A DNA stretch of 64,000 nt from Actinobacteria bacterium UBA2286 (lineage in GTDB: Bacteria; Actinomycetota; Coriobacteriia; Anaerosomatales; Anaerosomataceae), in NCBI GenBank assembly GCA_002345925.1, contig DDWM01000047.1, positions 13,918-77,917 on the forward strand, given 5' to 3'. Below, piece by piece: positions 52,413-62,670 of the stretch. The position numbers and the translations under genes are program-made. Positions within the stretch are counted from its first letter, which is position 1; the number at the start of each line of letters is the position of its first letter. The notes below the pieces were generated by a model that saw only the letters and a list, made by a program, of their open reading frames with translations, did not search any database and was not told the DNA's origin.

Positions 52413-54395
52413 CTACGCCGTTGTGACTCCGCTAGGACCCGACGCCGGCGGCACATCAAGCAGCGGACGCGAGTCCTCTGGCTCCTTGGGCGACTCCTCG
52501 ACAGCTGCCGCGTCGTCATCCTTAGGGGGCTCTGCGGCCTGCTGCGCCGCCTCCTTCACCAAGAACTCCGCCCAGGTGCCATTGAGCAGCGCCTCAAGCT
52601 CTTCCTTGTCGACCGTCTCGCGCTCAACAAGCACGTCGGCCATAAGATCGAGCTGCTCGCGACGCGCGGTCAAGATCTTGAACGCCTTGTCAAAGCCCTC
52701 GTCGATCATGCGCCGGACTTCCTTGTCGATCTCAAACGCGATCTCCTGGCTGTAGTTAGGAGTATTGGAGAAGTCCCTGCCGAGGAACACCTCGTGCTCC
52801 TGCTCGCCGAGCGTCATCGGTCCGAGCTTCTCGCTCATGCCGTATCGTGTGATCATCTGACGGGCGAGCTTGGTCGCGCGCTCGATGTCGTTGCTGGCAC
52901 CGGTCGTGATGTCGCCGATGGCGATCTCCTCGGCGACTCTTCCGCCCAGGAGCATCGCGATTTCATCAAGCATCTCACCGCGCGCATTCAGGAACTTGTC
53001 TTCCATCGGCAGCGCGAGCGTGTAGCCAAGCGCCTTCCCGCGGGAGATCACGCTGATCTTGTGAATCGGATCGGTATCGGGGAGCACGTGACCGACAAGC
53101 GCGTGTCCGGCCTCGTGGTAAGCGATGATCCGCTTCTCTTTTTCCGAGATGAGCCTGCTCTTCTTCTCGGGACCAGCGATAACGCGCTCGATCGACTCCT
53201 CGAGCTCGATCATCTCGACTTGCTTCTTGCCATGACGTGCTGCAAGCAGTGCGGCCTCGTTCACCATGTTGGCCAGGTCTGCGCCGGTGAAGCCCGGTGT
53301 GCGACGTGCGATGACCTCGAGGTCGACCGCATCTGACACCGGCTTGCCACGCGAATGTATCTTGAGGATTTCGTGGCGTCCCTTGCGGTCAGGGCGATCA
53401 ACGGTGACCTGGCGATCAAAGCGACCAGGGCGCAGTAGCGCCGAGTCGAGCACGTCGGGGCGGTTGGTCGCAGCCATGACGATGACGTTGTCCTTGAGGT
53501 CAAAACCGTCCATCTCAACCAGAAGCTGGTTGAGCGTCTGCTCCCGCTCGTCGTGCCCGCCGCCGAGACCCGCACCACGCATGCGACCGACAGCGTCGAG
53601 CTCATCGATGAAGACGATGCAGGGGCTTGCAGCCTTTGCCTGCTCGAAGAGGTCGCGGACACGGCTGGCACCGACACCGACGAACATCTCGACGAAGTCG
53701 GAACCCGCGATTGTGAAGAACGGTACGCCGGCTTCGCCCGCGACAGCGCGCGCAAGCAGCGTCTTGCCGGTTCCGGGAGGGCCCACGAGCAAGACACCCT
53801 TCGGGATCTTCGCGCCAAGCGCCTGGAACTTGCCGGGATTCGCCAGGAATTCCTTGATCTCCTGCAGCTCCTCGACAGCCTCTTCAACGCCTGCAACATC
53901 CTTGAAGGTGATTCTCGGCTGGTCGCGCGTGAGGCGCTTTGCCCGCGACTTGCCGAACTGCATCACCTTGGAGTTGCCGCCCTGCATCTGATTGATGAAG
54001 AAGAACATCACACCGACGATAAGGACGATCGGCACGATCTGGATGAGCAGCGTCAGCCACCAGCTGGTGTCTTGGTTGTTCACCGTCGTGCCCTCAAGCG
54101 GTGGATTCTCGGCAATGAGGGTCGCGAACGAATCCTCGCCGAGGTACGTCGTCGTGTAGTCTAGCTCTTCTTTCTTGGCCTTGGCAGCGGAGTCTGCGTA
54201 GTAAGACCCGATTACCGCCTGCGTCTTGCGCTGCACGTCGGCAGTGATTACGCGTTCGGACTTGAGCGCGGTCACGAACTCGCTGTATGAGAGCTGCGAG
54301 ACTTTGGCACTCGAGTCGAAGTTGTTGGCCACAAAGAGCAGCGCCACTACTATGAGCAGTAGATACAGCAGCGCGGTTCTCAAGTTCTTGTTCAC
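52413..54395 (-). CDS. ftsH: ATP-dependent zinc metalloprotease FtsH
   Basis: 660 residues. Two spans (about 7-24 and 112-133) frame a periplasm-side domain. The AAA module has Walker [13 protein letters not shown] (about 206), Walker [13 protein letters not shown], the SRH ([20 protein letters not shown]) and the pore loop [12 protein letters not shown]. The protease domain has zinc site [10 protein letters not shown] (about 420-429) and the third ligand D in [10 protein letters not shown]. The tail is acidic and proline-rich. It degrades unassembled membrane and regulatory proteins. Confidence 0.97.
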   Translation of the reverse strand: MNKNLRTALLYLLLIVVALLFVANNFDSSAKVSQLSYSEFVTALKSERVITADVQRKTQAVIGSYYADSAAKAKKEELDYTTTYLGEDSFATLIAENPPLEGTTVNNQDTSWWLTLLIQIVPIVLIVGVMFFFINQMQGGNSKVMQFGKSRAKRLTRDQPRITFKDVAGVEEAVEELQEIKEFLANPGKFQALGAKIPKGVLLVGPPGTGKTLLARAVAGEAGVPFFTIAGSDFVEMFVGVGASRVRDLFEQAKAASPCIVFIDELDAVGRMRGAGLGGGHDEREQTLNQLLVEMDGFDLKDNVIVMAATNRPDVLDSALLRPGRFDRQVTVDRPDRKGRHEILKIHSRGKPVSDAVDLEVIARRTPGFTGADLANMVNEAALLAARHGKKQVEMIELEESIERVIAGPEKKSRLISEKEKRIIAYHEAGHALVGHVLPDTDPIHKISVISRGKALGYTLALPMEDKFLNARGEMLDEIAMLLGGRVAEEIAIGDITTGASNDIERATKLARQMITRYGMSEKLGPMTLGEQEHEVFLGRDFSNTPNYSQEIAFEIDKEVRRMIDEGFDKAFKILTARREQLDLMADVLVERETVDKEELEALLNGTWAEFLVKEAAQQAAEPPKDDDAAAVEESPKEPEDSRPLLDVPPASGPSGVTTA

Positions 54396-54419
54396 AAATC
54401 ACACCCCTTGTCAGGCGGT

Positions 54420-54959
54420 CTAGTTGGAGTAGACCTCCGGTTTGAGCACCCCGATGTACGGGAGGTTGCGGTACAACTCGGCATAATCAAGGCCGTATCC
54501 CACGACGAACTCATCGGGAATCTCAAATCCTGTGTACTTGCAATCAATCGGCACCCGTTGCTTACCCGGTTTGCAGAGCAGCGTCACGACTTCCAGGCTC
54601 CGCGGCTTGCGCGAGGCAAGGTTGCGGAGCAGATACTTGAGCGTGAGTCCGGTGTCGAGGATATCCTCAACGACCAGAACATCGCGTCCCTCGATGACCT
54701 CGTCGAGATCCTTGATGATTCGAACGACACCAGATGACTTCGTGGAGCTGCCGTACGACGATACAGCCATGAAGTCGATCTCCACGGGACCGTCGATCGC
54801 GCGAGAGAGATCGGCGACAAAGAGCGAAGCGCCCCGCAATACTGCAACGAGCAAGAGCGTGCGACCCTCATAATCGGCCGCAATCTGAGCACCCAGCTCG
54901 CGAACGCGCTGCTGGATCTGTTCTTCGGTGTAAACGACTTGCTTGACGTCCGGGTGCAT
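54420..54959 (-). CDS. hpt: Hypoxanthine (guanine) phosphoribosyltransferase
   Basis: 179 residues from ATG 54957-54959. The PRPP loop is [20 protein letters not shown], with [40 protein letters not shown], and C-terminal [20 protein letters not shown]. It salvages hypoxanthine and guanine. It has its usual place between tilS (49 bp upstream) and ftsH (24 bp downstream). Confidence 0.96.
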   Translation of the reverse strand: MHPDVKQVVYTEEQIQQRVRELGAQIAADYEGRTLLLVAVLRGASLFVADLSRAIDGPVEIDFMAVSSYGSSTKSSGVVRIIKDLDEVIEGRDVLVVEDILDTGLTLKYLLRNLASRKPRSLEVVTLLCKPGKQRVPIDCKYTGFEIPDEFVVGYGLDYAELYRNLPYIGVLKPEVYSN

Positions 54960-55008
54960 ATTCCGACGCGTCCTTTCAGTCCCCCGCCCGACCATCTCAT
55001 CCGGTCGG

Positions 55009-56415
55009 TCAGCTGCCAACTTCCGGTCTGTACCACGAGAGCGTCAGAACGCGGCGCGTCTCGGCAGTCACCTTGCATCGCTCATCCAGCCGAACGCCCG
55101 CGACCCATACGATACCTGCTCCGTCACGAACGACGGGGGTGCCGGCGCGAAGCCGTTTCGGAACCTTCACATCTGTGAGCAGATCTTGCAGCTTTTTCGT
55201 GCCGCTCATACCGAGCGGCGTCATCCTGTCGCCGTCTCTCGGCCCATCGACCGTGAGCACACCGCTGAGCGTGTCCGCGTCTATGAACGCCGAGAACGGG
55301 TCATCGGTCAGGTCTCCGGGTGCAGCAAGCGCGGCCTCGATCGAGCCAACCACGCCGAGGTCGCACCTACCAGGCCATTCGAGCAAACAGGGTGCCACCG
55401 ACGGGGAAACGTCGTCCCGCCGGAAAACATATAGTCTACCGTACTCGTCGGTCGCACGCAGACCGAATGGCAGGTCGTGTGCGAATCCTTCGACAGACAG
55501 ACCCTCCATCAGCGCTTCGATGTGCGCCGCTTCAAGACGCGAGGCATCCGGGAACGCGCGCAACAACGCCTCGCGGATGGTGCGGCGCGCCATAGGACGC
55601 GAGAGAGTGCGCATCTGCGGGGACTCAAAGACGAGTCGGCCGTCCTCGATGCTCGCGAAGTCCCGCGAGAATGCCGAGGCCATCTCCGAGAGAAGCGAGT
55701 CCTCCTCAGTGATGATGCGGACGTTGCGCGCAAGAGTCTCGGCAAACGCGGGGTTGCGGGTCTGCGCCAGCGGCAGCAAGTCGTGCCGCACCCACGAGCG
55801 CAACCGGGAGGTGTCGGCGTTGGTGGCATCTTCGCGCCACGACTGTCCGAGGTCCTCGAGGTAGCTCACGATCTCCTCGCGACGCGCGCCGATAAGCGGG
55901 CGCACTACCCGGCCGCGAACCGGCGCGATGGCCCGAAGGCCGCCTGGGCCTGCTCCGGTGACGAGCCGCATGAGGAACGTCTCGGCCTGGTCGTCGAGTG
56001 TGTGCGCGACAGCGATGCGGCCACGAAGCGGCGAGAACCCGAGCGCCTCACAGCGCGAATCGACCTCGCTGTCCGCGAAGCGATAGCGGATGCGGCGGCC
56101 AGCATCTTCCAGGTTGAGGCCCTCGGCCTCGGCATACGCACCGACATCGAAGCGAACGACGGTGCAAGGTACGTCGAGCGACTCGCATAGCGCCTCGACC
56201 GAGGCGGCGTCGCCGTCGGATGCATCGCCGCGCAGCATGTGGTTCACGTGCAGCACTGAGAGGCCCGCGAACTGGCCGACATCCCCCGAGGCAAGCAGCC
56301 GCAACATAGCGACGCTGTCGGCGCCGCCTGAAACGAGCGCAAGCACAACTGAGCCTGCGGGCAGCATCTCGTGCTCGGCGATGGCGACGCGGGCGGTTTG
56401 GGTTAGCGGGTTCAT
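55009..56415 (-). CDS. tilS: tRNA(Ile)-lysidine synthase
   Basis: 468 residues from ATG 56413-56415. The N-type ATP pyrophosphatase loop is [12 protein letters not shown] (about 28-39). Further markers are [55 protein letters not shown] and [22 protein letters not shown]-terminal TilS domain is at ~385-468 ([20 protein letters not shown]). It modifies C34 of the AUA-reading tRNA to lysidine. Confidence 0.95.
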   Translation of the reverse strand: MNPLTQTARVAIAEHEMLPAGSVVLALVSGGADSVAMLRLLASGDVGQFAGLSVLHVNHMLRGDASDGDAASVEALCESLDVPCTVVRFDVGAYAEAEGLNLEDAGRRIRYRFADSEVDSRCEALGFSPLRGRIAVAHTLDDQAETFLMRLVTGAGPGGLRAIAPVRGRVVRPLIGARREEIVSYLEDLGQSWREDATNADTSRLRSWVRHDLLPLAQTRNPAFAETLARNVRIITEEDSLLSEMASAFSRDFASIEDGRLVFESPQMRTLSRPMARRTIREALLRAFPDASRLEAAHIEALMEGLSVEGFAHDLPFGLRATDEYGRLYVFRRDDVSPSVAPCLLEWPGRCDLGVVGSIEAALAAPGDLTDDPFSAFIDADTLSGVLTVDGPRDGDRMTPLGMSGTKKLQDLLTDVKVPKRLRAGTPVVRDGAGIVWVAGVRLDERCKVTAETRRVLTLSWYRPEVGS

Positions 56416-56455
56416 GCTCACAGGGTACGGGGTACGCGGGCCGCGCGCCACCCGC

Positions 56456-57211
56456 TCACGCGGTAGTCGCGGAATCCGCAACGGTCACAGCCGCTTCGAT
56501 CTGTCCGAGCACTGAATCGGCCAACACGGCGAGCATCGCCGCCGGAATAGCACCCTCCAGCACGTACGCCATGTTCTGGACCGCAAGCCCGCCGATGATC
56601 GGCACGCCGAGACCTCCGGTTCCAATTGCCGCTCCAACGGTCGCCGTCCCTATATTGATCGCAACCGAGGTGCGAACACCGCTGACGATCACGCGGGCAG
56701 CGAGCGGCAGCTCGACACGCATCAGGCGCTGCGTCGGGCTCATCCCCATTCCCTCGGCGGCATCGAGCACGTCGCGCGGAACCGACTCGATTCCGGCTAT
56801 CGTGCCGCCCACTACCGGGAAGAGGCCGTAGATCGAAAGCGCCATGACGGTTGGCCAGAAGCCAAAGCCGAGCACCGGCATCGCAAGCGCCAGCACCGCG
56901 ATCGGCGGAAACGTCTGTCCGAGGTCGGTTGCTGCGATCACGAGCGAGCGGAACTCGGTGCCGCTTCGCCGCGTCACGAAGATGCCAAGCGGAATGCCGA
57001 TAGCGATCGTCACCGCGCTCGAGACCCCGACAAGCGCAAGATGCTGTAAGACGAACGCTGCCAGGGAGTCCCTCGGCATAAGGACGATCGGCTGAGCCGG
57101 GAAGAGCGCGCTCAGCAGCCATTCCCAGAACCCCTGCGCGCTCACAAGCCACGCGAAGGCAGCTGCTGCCAGCGCGACAAGTGCGAGGTTCATTCGGCGT
57201 CGGGAGTTCAC
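56456..57211 (-). CDS. Osmoprotectant ABC transporter permease (OpuCB/YehW type)
   Basis: 251 residues with six spans. The permease signature is VELPLAARVIVSGVRTSVAI, followed by NIGTATVGAAIGTGGLGVPI; AEGMGMSPTQRLMRVELPLA is the EAA loop that contacts the ATPase. It overlaps the ATPase gene end by 4 bp. Together with the other three genes it imports glycine betaine, choline or a related solute. Confidence 0.9.
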   Translation of the reverse strand: MNSRRRMNLALVALAAAAFAWLVSAQGFWEWLLSALFPAQPIVLMPRDSLAAFVLQHLALVGVSSAVTIAIGIPLGIFVTRRSGTEFRSLVIAATDLGQTFPPIAVLALAMPVLGFGFWPTVMALSIYGLFPVVGGTIAGIESVPRDVLDAAEGMGMSPTQRLMRVELPLAARVIVSGVRTSVAINIGTATVGAAIGTGGLGVPIIGGLAVQNMAYVLEGAIPAAMLAVLADSVLGQIEAAVTVADSATTA

Positions 57212-58338
57212 ACCGCACCCTCCGGAGGCAGATTGGAGATATGCTCGTCGCCCTCGGTCATCGCTTCCTCCACGGCCGCAAAAGTGACCTCGCCGAGCAG
57301 CACATCGTTCTTGTTGGTGACAGCGATGCTGCGGAAACCGAGTCCGAGCATTCGAGAGAGAGCGTCGCGCAGACTGTCGTCTGGACGCACGGATGCATCC
57401 GCCGCTACGACGCGGGTGAGAGCGTCCTCAGGGACAGCGCCTTCATCCAGCCCGCGAGTGTCGACCCACCCGATGAGGCGGCCATCCGGCTCGACCACGT
57501 ACGCAAACCGGCGCCGACCTGCGCCGACTTGCAGCGTCAGCAGGTCCGCGCCTTCAAGAACCGTCGCCGGTGAGCGCATGACGTCTTCAACTCGCACGCG
57601 CACGAGTCGCTTGAGCGCGCGGTCAGCACCCACGAAATCGTGCACGAACTTGTTCGCGGGGTGGTTGAGAACCTCCTCGGGCGTGTCGAACTGCTGGAGC
57701 TTGCCGTCACGCATGATGGCGATCTTATCGGCAAGGCGGATCGCCTCGTCGATATCGTGCGTGACGAAGATGACGGTCTTCTTCAGCTCACGCTGGATGC
57801 GGCCGAACTCGGCCTGTAGTCGCTCGCGGTTGAGCGGGTCGACCGCGCCGAACGGCTCATCCATGAGCAGCACCGGCGGATCGGCTGCAAGCGCGCGAGC
57901 GACGCCAACGCGCTGCGCCTCGCCGCCTGAGAGCTGACGCGGGTACTTGCCCCGGTACACTTCCGGGTCCAACCCGACGAGGGTCAGGAGCTCATCGACC
58001 CGCTCGGCCATACGGGACTTCTCCCAGCCGAGTAGGCGGGGCACCACGCAGATGTTGCCGGCGACTGTGAAATGCGGGAAGAGCCCAATCGACTGGATGA
58101 CATAGCCTAGGCTACGGCGGAGCTCCTCGACGGGCACAGACAAGATGTCGCTGTCATTGACGAAGATATGGCCGGACGTGGGCTCGATGAGACGATTGAT
58201 CATCCGGAGCGTCGTGGTCTTGCCACAGCCCGACGGACCGATGAGCACGCAGACTTCACCCTCGGCGATCTCGAGTGACAGCGAGTCCACGGCCGTTGTG
58301 TCGCCATACCGGCGCGTAAGGTCCTCAAGCCGGATCAT
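57208..58338 (-). CDS. Osmoprotectant ABC transporter ATPase with C-terminal CBS domains
   Basis: 376 residues. Walker A LIGPSGCGKTTTLRMI (about 32-47), signature QLSGGEAQRVGVARAL (about 136-151), Walker B PPVLLMDEPFGAVDP. Residues ~255-365 form a CBS pair (VEDVMRSPATVLEGADLLTL, DASVRPDDSLRDALSRMLGL). In OpuA/OpuC ATPases this pair senses ionic strength or cyclic dinucleotides. Four-base overlaps with both permease genes show coupled expression. Confidence 0.94.
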   Translation of the reverse strand: MIRLEDLTRRYGDTTAVDSLSLEIAEGEVCVLIGPSGCGKTTTLRMINRLIEPTSGHIFVNDSDILSVPVEELRRSLGYVIQSIGLFPHFTVAGNICVVPRLLGWEKSRMAERVDELLTLVGLDPEVYRGKYPRQLSGGEAQRVGVARALAADPPVLLMDEPFGAVDPLNRERLQAEFGRIQRELKKTVIFVTHDIDEAIRLADKIAIMRDGKLQQFDTPEEVLNHPANKFVHDFVGADRALKRLVRVRVEDVMRSPATVLEGADLLTLQVGAGRRRFAYVVEPDGRLIGWVDTRGLDEGAVPEDALTRVVAADASVRPDDSLRDALSRMLGLGFRSIAVTNKNDVLLGEVTFAAVEEAMTEGDEHISNLPPEGAV

Positions 58339-59510
58339 GCGCGGACTCCTTCCGGGGTGAGCGCTCGTCCGAGCGCGGAGAGCGCGACGTCGGCGATTAC
58401 CGCTAGTGCGATCACCGGCAGCGCGCCAAGCAAGATGAGGTCGGGCGCGAACTGCCCGAGGCCTTCGAAGATGAGGATGCCAAGGTTGCGCGCGCCCGCG
58501 AAGACTGTAAGCGTCGTGATGCCGATAAGGAGCACGGCGGCAGTGCGAACACCTTCGACGATCAGCGGCAGCGCTAGCGGGAACTCAACGCGCCACAGCA
58601 GCTGCCACGAGCTCATTCCCATCCCGCGACCGGCATCGATGACAGCCGGGTCTACCTCGGCAAGACCGACGTATGTGTTGCGTACGATCGGGAGAAGCGC
58701 ATAAAGCGTGAGGGCGATGAGGCCGGGAGCTGCGCCGATTCCGCGCACGCCGAGGTCTCGCAGCCATGGAACCGCGACGCCGAGGGCAGCAAGCGGTGCG
58801 ATCAGCAGGCCGAGGAGAGCCAAGCTGGGCACCGTTTGGATGATGCCGGTCACACCGAGTGCGACCGCTCGGACGTGCTTGTTGCGAGTCGCCCATAGCC
58901 CGAGCGGCACCCCCAGGAGCAACCCGAAGCCGAGACCCGCGCCCGACAGCGCGAGATGTCCGCCGAGCAGCGACCAGAACGAGCTGGCGCGCACCTCGAA
59001 CTCGCGGGCGAGCGAGATGCGATCGAGGCCGCCCCACATGAACGCCGCGATCACGGCTCCCGCGACCAACACCATCGGCCCCGCCCAGCGCACCAGCTTC
59101 TGGCGTCGCTCCTCGCCACCTGAGAAGCCGAGGATCGCCGTGCCGGCGAGCAGCACCCACACGCCTGAACCGAGCGATACGCGAGCAACTGCGGCTTGGT
59201 CGGCCAGCAGCGCAGTTGATGCGGCGCCGAGCCCCCAGGCCAGCGCTCCCACTAGCCCGTAGCCGCTCGCCGATGAGGATGCCGAGCGCGCCCTCGCCGT
59301 TGGAGCCACAGCCGAGAGGAACCCGACAGCCACGAGCAGGAACAACAGATACGCCCATGGTCCCGCTGCGGCTACCGAGTACTCGGTGCCAGGCACAAGC
59401 CGGTTAGGACGCAACTCTACGAAGGGCAGCGCAGTGACGCCCGCGAGTGCGACCATCGCACCCACGAGCGCCACTCGATCATATCGAGTCTGGGCGCTTT
59501 GCTCGGCCAC
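58335..59510 (-). CDS. Osmoprotectant ABC permease with extra N-terminal spans (YehY type)
   Basis: 391 residues from GTG 59508-59510, two bases after the binding-protein stop. About five additional hydrophobic spans (residues ~10-160) precede the standard OpuB/C permease domain (~185-391), which has ATRNKHVRAVALGVTGIIQT, GMGMSSWQLLWRVEFPLALP and GIGAAPGLIALTLYALLPIV. The ~390-residue length and gene order match YehY in yehZYXW. The role of the extra membrane part is unknown. Confidence 0.88.
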   Translation of the reverse strand: MAEQSAQTRYDRVALVGAMVALAGVTALPFVELRPNRLVPGTEYSVAAAGPWAYLLFLLVAVGFLSAVAPTARARSASSSASGYGLVGALAWGLGAASTALLADQAAVARVSLGSGVWVLLAGTAILGFSGGEERRQKLVRWAGPMVLVAGAVIAAFMWGGLDRISLAREFEVRASSFWSLLGGHLALSGAGLGFGLLLGVPLGLWATRNKHVRAVALGVTGIIQTVPSLALLGLLIAPLAALGVAVPWLRDLGVRGIGAAPGLIALTLYALLPIVRNTYVGLAEVDPAVIDAGRGMGMSSWQLLWRVEFPLALPLIVEGVRTAAVLLIGITTLTVFAGARNLGILIFEGLGQFAPDLILLGALPVIALAVIADVALSALGRALTPEGVRA

Positions 59511-59511
59511 G

Positions 59512-60477
59512 CTACTTGATAAGCCCCTTCGATTGGAGATATTCACGAGCTACGGTCTTTGGGTCGGCGCCATCAACGGCGACCCGACCATTGAGCTCCT
59601 GCAGCGTCTCAATCGTGAGACCCTGGAACACCGGATCAAGAATGGTCGCGATTTCCGGGTACTCCGTCATGACGTCGCCACGGACCAGCGGCGCAGCCTC
59701 GTACACCGGCCAGATGCTCTTGGGATCGCCGAGCGTCACAAGACCAAGCGCCGAGAGGCTACCGTCGGTGCCGTACGCCATCGCGGCGTTCGCGCCATTG
59801 GTACCCTGCGCAGCAGCGGCCTCAGTCTGCGCGGTGTCGCCACCGGAGAGCACGATGAGCTGATCGGCGTTCAGCTTGAAGCCGTACGCCGCCTCGATCG
59901 CCGGAACCCCGTCTTCGGTGCGGTCGACGAACTCCTGCGAGGCCACCAGCTTCACTGCGCCACCCTTGTTGATGTAAGCGGCCCAGTCAGCGAGCGTCGT
60001 GATGTTCTCGCTCGTGGACAGCGCGCCCGGAATGGCAATGGCCCACGTGTTGTTGGCAGGCGCACGCTCGAGCCAGACGATGTCATTCTGCTCTGCATCG
60101 AGCTTCTTGACCGTGTCGAACGCCGCCTGTGCGTCCTTGCTCACGCCGGGGTCGATCGTCGTGCCCGTGAAGTACTGGGTGAGAGCTGTCCCGGTGTACT
60201 CGGGGTACATGTCGATCTCGCCGGCGAGCAGCGCCTTGCGAACGACCTCGGTGGTGCCGGTCTTGGTCTTGTCCACGACATCGAAACCGTTCTCCTCGAG
60301 CATCGCGACCATGATCTGACCGAGAACCCCGCCTTCTGTGTCGATCTTGGAGCCGACGGTGACCGTGCCCTTGGGCTCTGCCATGTCTCCGGTGTCAGTG
60401 GTTGTACTGGTGCCGCATCCGGCAACCGTGAGTGCCAGCGCGAAGACGACCGCCAGCGCCATTACCCGCTTCAACAT
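59512..60477 (-). CDS. Osmoprotectant-binding lipoprotein (OpuCC/YehZ type)
   Basis: 321 residues from ATG 60475-60477 (GGAGGAGG upstream). Lipobox is LTVAGCG (Cys about 21). The QAT-family binding domain shows GTVTVGSKIDTEGGVLGQIM, EIDMYPEYTGTALTQYFTG, ANNTWAIAIPGALS, YGFKLNADQLIVLSGGDTAQ and AMAYGTDGSLSALGLVTLGD. It is first in the operon SBP-permease-ATPase-permease. Confidence 0.92.
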   Translation of the reverse strand: MLKRVMALAVVFALALTVAGCGTSTTTDTGDMAEPKGTVTVGSKIDTEGGVLGQIMVAMLEENGFDVVDKTKTGTTEVVRKALLAGEIDMYPEYTGTALTQYFTGTTIDPGVSKDAQAAFDTVKKLDAEQNDIVWLERAPANNTWAIAIPGALSTSENITTLADWAAYINKGGAVKLVASQEFVDRTEDGVPAIEAAYGFKLNADQLIVLSGGDTAQTEAAAAQGTNGANAAMAYGTDGSLSALGLVTLGDPKSIWPVYEAAPLVRGDVMTEYPEIATILDPVFQGLTIETLQELNGRVAVDGADPKTVAREYLQSKGLIK

Positions 60478-60591
60478 GATTTCCTCCTCCATGTTGGACG
60501 GCGCGCCTAAGCGTCGTCCGATACGTGTTCATACCCGTTGTGACTTCGGTATGCCGCTTCAGACTGTGAGAATCTGGGACATATCAGCAGA

Positions 60592-60597
60592 ATTATA
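60592..60597 (-). promoter_or_regulatory. -10 element (TATAAT) for the osmoprotectant operon
   Basis: A perfect TATAAT on the minus strand lies ~115 bp before the binding-protein ATG, with only a weak -35 (TGATAA-like) ahead. It sits in an AT-rich patch of the 250-bp divergent region shared with mqnE. Confidence 0.4.
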
Positions 60598-60606
60598 ACC
60601 CGGCTT

Positions 60607-60612
60607 TATACT
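60607..60612 (+). promoter_or_regulatory. -10 element (TATACT) for the mqn operon
   Basis: TATACT on the plus strand lies ~115 bp before the mqnE GTG. It overlaps the divergent osmoprotectant promoter, so the two units may compete or share regulation. No strong -35 was found. Confidence 0.35.
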
Positions 60613-60726
60613 TTTTATCATGTGGAACAATCTTTCGGAGCCCAGGAACAACCTGTTGCTGGCGTTCCTCGGCGGGGGAAACTAGACTGGTTGGGTTCGT
60701 GCCCGACATAGCTGATCGGAGTTCCT

Positions 60727-61836
60727 GTGACATCCTTCTACCTTACAGACCTCGCGCTTGAGCCTATTGCCGCCAAGGTCATGGCAGGCGAACGCCTCAC
60801 TCGCGAAGACGGCTTGACGCTTTACGCAAGCAACGACTTGCTCGGCATCGGCCAGATGGCCGATCACGTTCGCCGTACGATCAATGGCGATCGCGTGCAT
60901 TTCATGGTGAATCGCCACATCAACCCGACCAACATCTGCGAGAACCGCTGCAAGTTCTGCGCGTTCTCCCGCAGCAAGGGCCAGGACGGCGCTTACGAGA
61001 TGACGCTCGACGAGATCGTCAAAGCTGCCGAGGAGGCCGTGCCCGAGGGCGCACACGAGGTGCACATCGTTGGCGGCCTGCACCCCGACTGGCCGTTCGA
61101 GTTCTACCTCGACATGATGCGCCGCCTTCGCGCTGCTCTGCCGCCGCACGTGATCATCCAGGCGTTCACCGCCGTTGAGATCGAGTTCTACTCGCAGATC
61201 AGCGAGCTCTCCACGCTCGAGGTGCTGCGCCAGCTGAAAGAAGCCGGGCTCGACTCCATGCCGGGCGGCGGCGCCGAGATCTTCTCGGACAGGACGCGCA
61301 TGGCTGCCTGGGACAAGAAGACCTCGGCGGACGACTGGCTCCGAATCCACGGCGAGGCGCACTCGCTTGGCATCAAGACGAACTGCACGATGCTATACGG
61401 TCACATCGAGACCCTCGAAGAGCGCGTCGATCACCTCGTCCGCCTACGCGAGCAGCAGGACGTAAGCGGCGGCTTCCTCGCGTTCATCCCGCTCGCCTTC
61501 CACCCGCTCAACACCGAGCTTGCCGACCTGCCCGGCACGACCGGCTTCGATGATCTCAAGACGCTCGCGATCGCGCGCCTGATGCTCGACAACATCGGGC
61601 ACATCAAGGCGTTTTGGATCATGGTCGGCATGAAAGTCGCGCAGCTCTCCACGGCGTTCGGTGTTGACGACCTCGACGGCACAGTCGTCGAGGAGCGCAT
61701 CACGCACATGGCCGGCGCGGTCACGCCTGAGGCGCTCAGCAAAGAGGATCTTCTCGGCATGATCCGTGAGACCGGACACGTGCCGGTTGAGCGCGACACG
61801 CTGTACAAAGTGATTCGCGTCTACGACGAGGTGTAA
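60727..61836 (+). CDS. mqnE: Aminodeoxyfutalosine synthase (radical SAM)
   Basis: 369 residues; the GTG start has GGAG five bases upstream. The radical-SAM motif is CENRCKFCAF (CX3CX2C, about 76-83). Family markers are INPTNICENRC, HIVGGLHPDWPFEFYLDMMR, AFTAVEIEFYSQIS, DSMPGGGAEIF and the C-terminal FGVDDLDGTVVEERITHMAG. It couples 3-(1-carboxyvinyloxy)benzoate to SAM in the futalosine route to menaquinone. Three bases separate it from mqnA. Confidence 0.94.
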   Translation: MTSFYLTDLALEPIAAKVMAGERLTREDGLTLYASNDLLGIGQMADHVRRTINGDRVHFMVNRHINPTNICENRCKFCAFSRSKGQDGAYEMTLDEIVKAAEEAVPEGAHEVHIVGGLHPDWPFEFYLDMMRRLRAALPPHVIIQAFTAVEIEFYSQISELSTLEVLRQLKEAGLDSMPGGGAEIFSDRTRMAAWDKKTSADDWLRIHGEAHSLGIKTNCTMLYGHIETLEERVDHLVRLREQQDVSGGFLAFIPLAFHPLNTELADLPGTTGFDDLKTLAIARLMLDNIGHIKAFWIMVGMKVAQLSTAFGVDDLDGTVVEERITHMAGAVTPEALSKEDLLGMIRETGHVPVERDTLYKVIRVYDEV

Positions 61837-61839
61837 ACC

Positions 61840-62670
61840 ATGCTGCGTCCGCGCCTCGGCCATATCCAGTTCATCAACTGCCTGCCTCTGTACTACGGCA
61901 TGGTGAAGAACGACGTGCTCCTCGACGTCGACCTGGTGAAAGCGAACCCGGCCGACCTAGCAGCAGAGCTGCTTGACGGACGTCTCGACGTGGCACCGAT
62001 TCCGGCTATAGAGTACGCGCGGCACGCAGACAAGTTCGTGCTGCTGCCGGATATCGCGATCTCATCAGAAGGTGAGGTCCAGTCGATACTCCTGGTCTCG
62101 AAGGTACCTGCCGAGGAGCTCTCGGGCTGCACCGTGGCGCTTACCGACACCTCGCGCACTTCGCAGGTGCTCGCGCGCGTGCTCATCGCGAAGCGCTGGG
62201 GCGCAGAGGCAACGTACACCGAGATGCCGCCGGACTTGCCGGCGATGCTTCGGGATGCCGACGCCGCGCTGCTCATCGGTGACGAGGCACTCCGCGCGTA
62301 CTGGGACCACCCCGAGGGGCTCTACACGTACGACCTCGGCACCGAATGGACAACGTGGACCGACCTGCCGATGGTGTACGCCGTATGGGCTGTGCGCCGC
62401 ACATATGCCGAGGAGAACCCGGCCGCAGTGCAGGCCGTCGCCGACGCGCTGACGAACTCACTCTCCTACTGCCGCGGCCACCTCGACGATATCAGCGAGT
62501 ACGCCGCGCGCTGGGAGCAGTTTCCCGCCGAGAAATTCCGCAGCTACTTCGACGCGCTGCGCTTCCGCTTCCAGCCGCAATTCCGCGAAGGTCTCGCGCG
62601 CTATCTGGCCGAGGCGGTCGCTATCGGACAGCTCGATGCGGTTCCGACGATTGAGGTGTTCGGCGAATGA
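61840..62670 (+). CDS. mqnA: Chorismate dehydratase
   Basis: 276 residues. Periplasmic-binding-protein-like fold with HIQFINCLPLYYGM at the N-terminus, LDGRLDVAPIPAIEYARH, ALTDTSRTSQVLARVLI and AALLIGDEALRAY. It removes water from chorismate in the first step of the futalosine pathway. Its stop overlaps the mqnC ATG (ATGA). GAGGTG precedes its own ATG. Confidence 0.95.
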   Translation: MLRPRLGHIQFINCLPLYYGMVKNDVLLDVDLVKANPADLAAELLDGRLDVAPIPAIEYARHADKFVLLPDIAISSEGEVQSILLVSKVPAEELSGCTVALTDTSRTSQVLARVLIAKRWGAEATYTEMPPDLPAMLRDADAALLIGDEALRAYWDHPEGLYTYDLGTEWTTWTDLPMVYAVWAVRRTYAEENPAAVQAVADALTNSLSYCRGHLDDISEYAARWEQFPAEKFRSYFDALRFRFQPQFREGLARYLAEAVAIGQLDAVPTIEVFGE

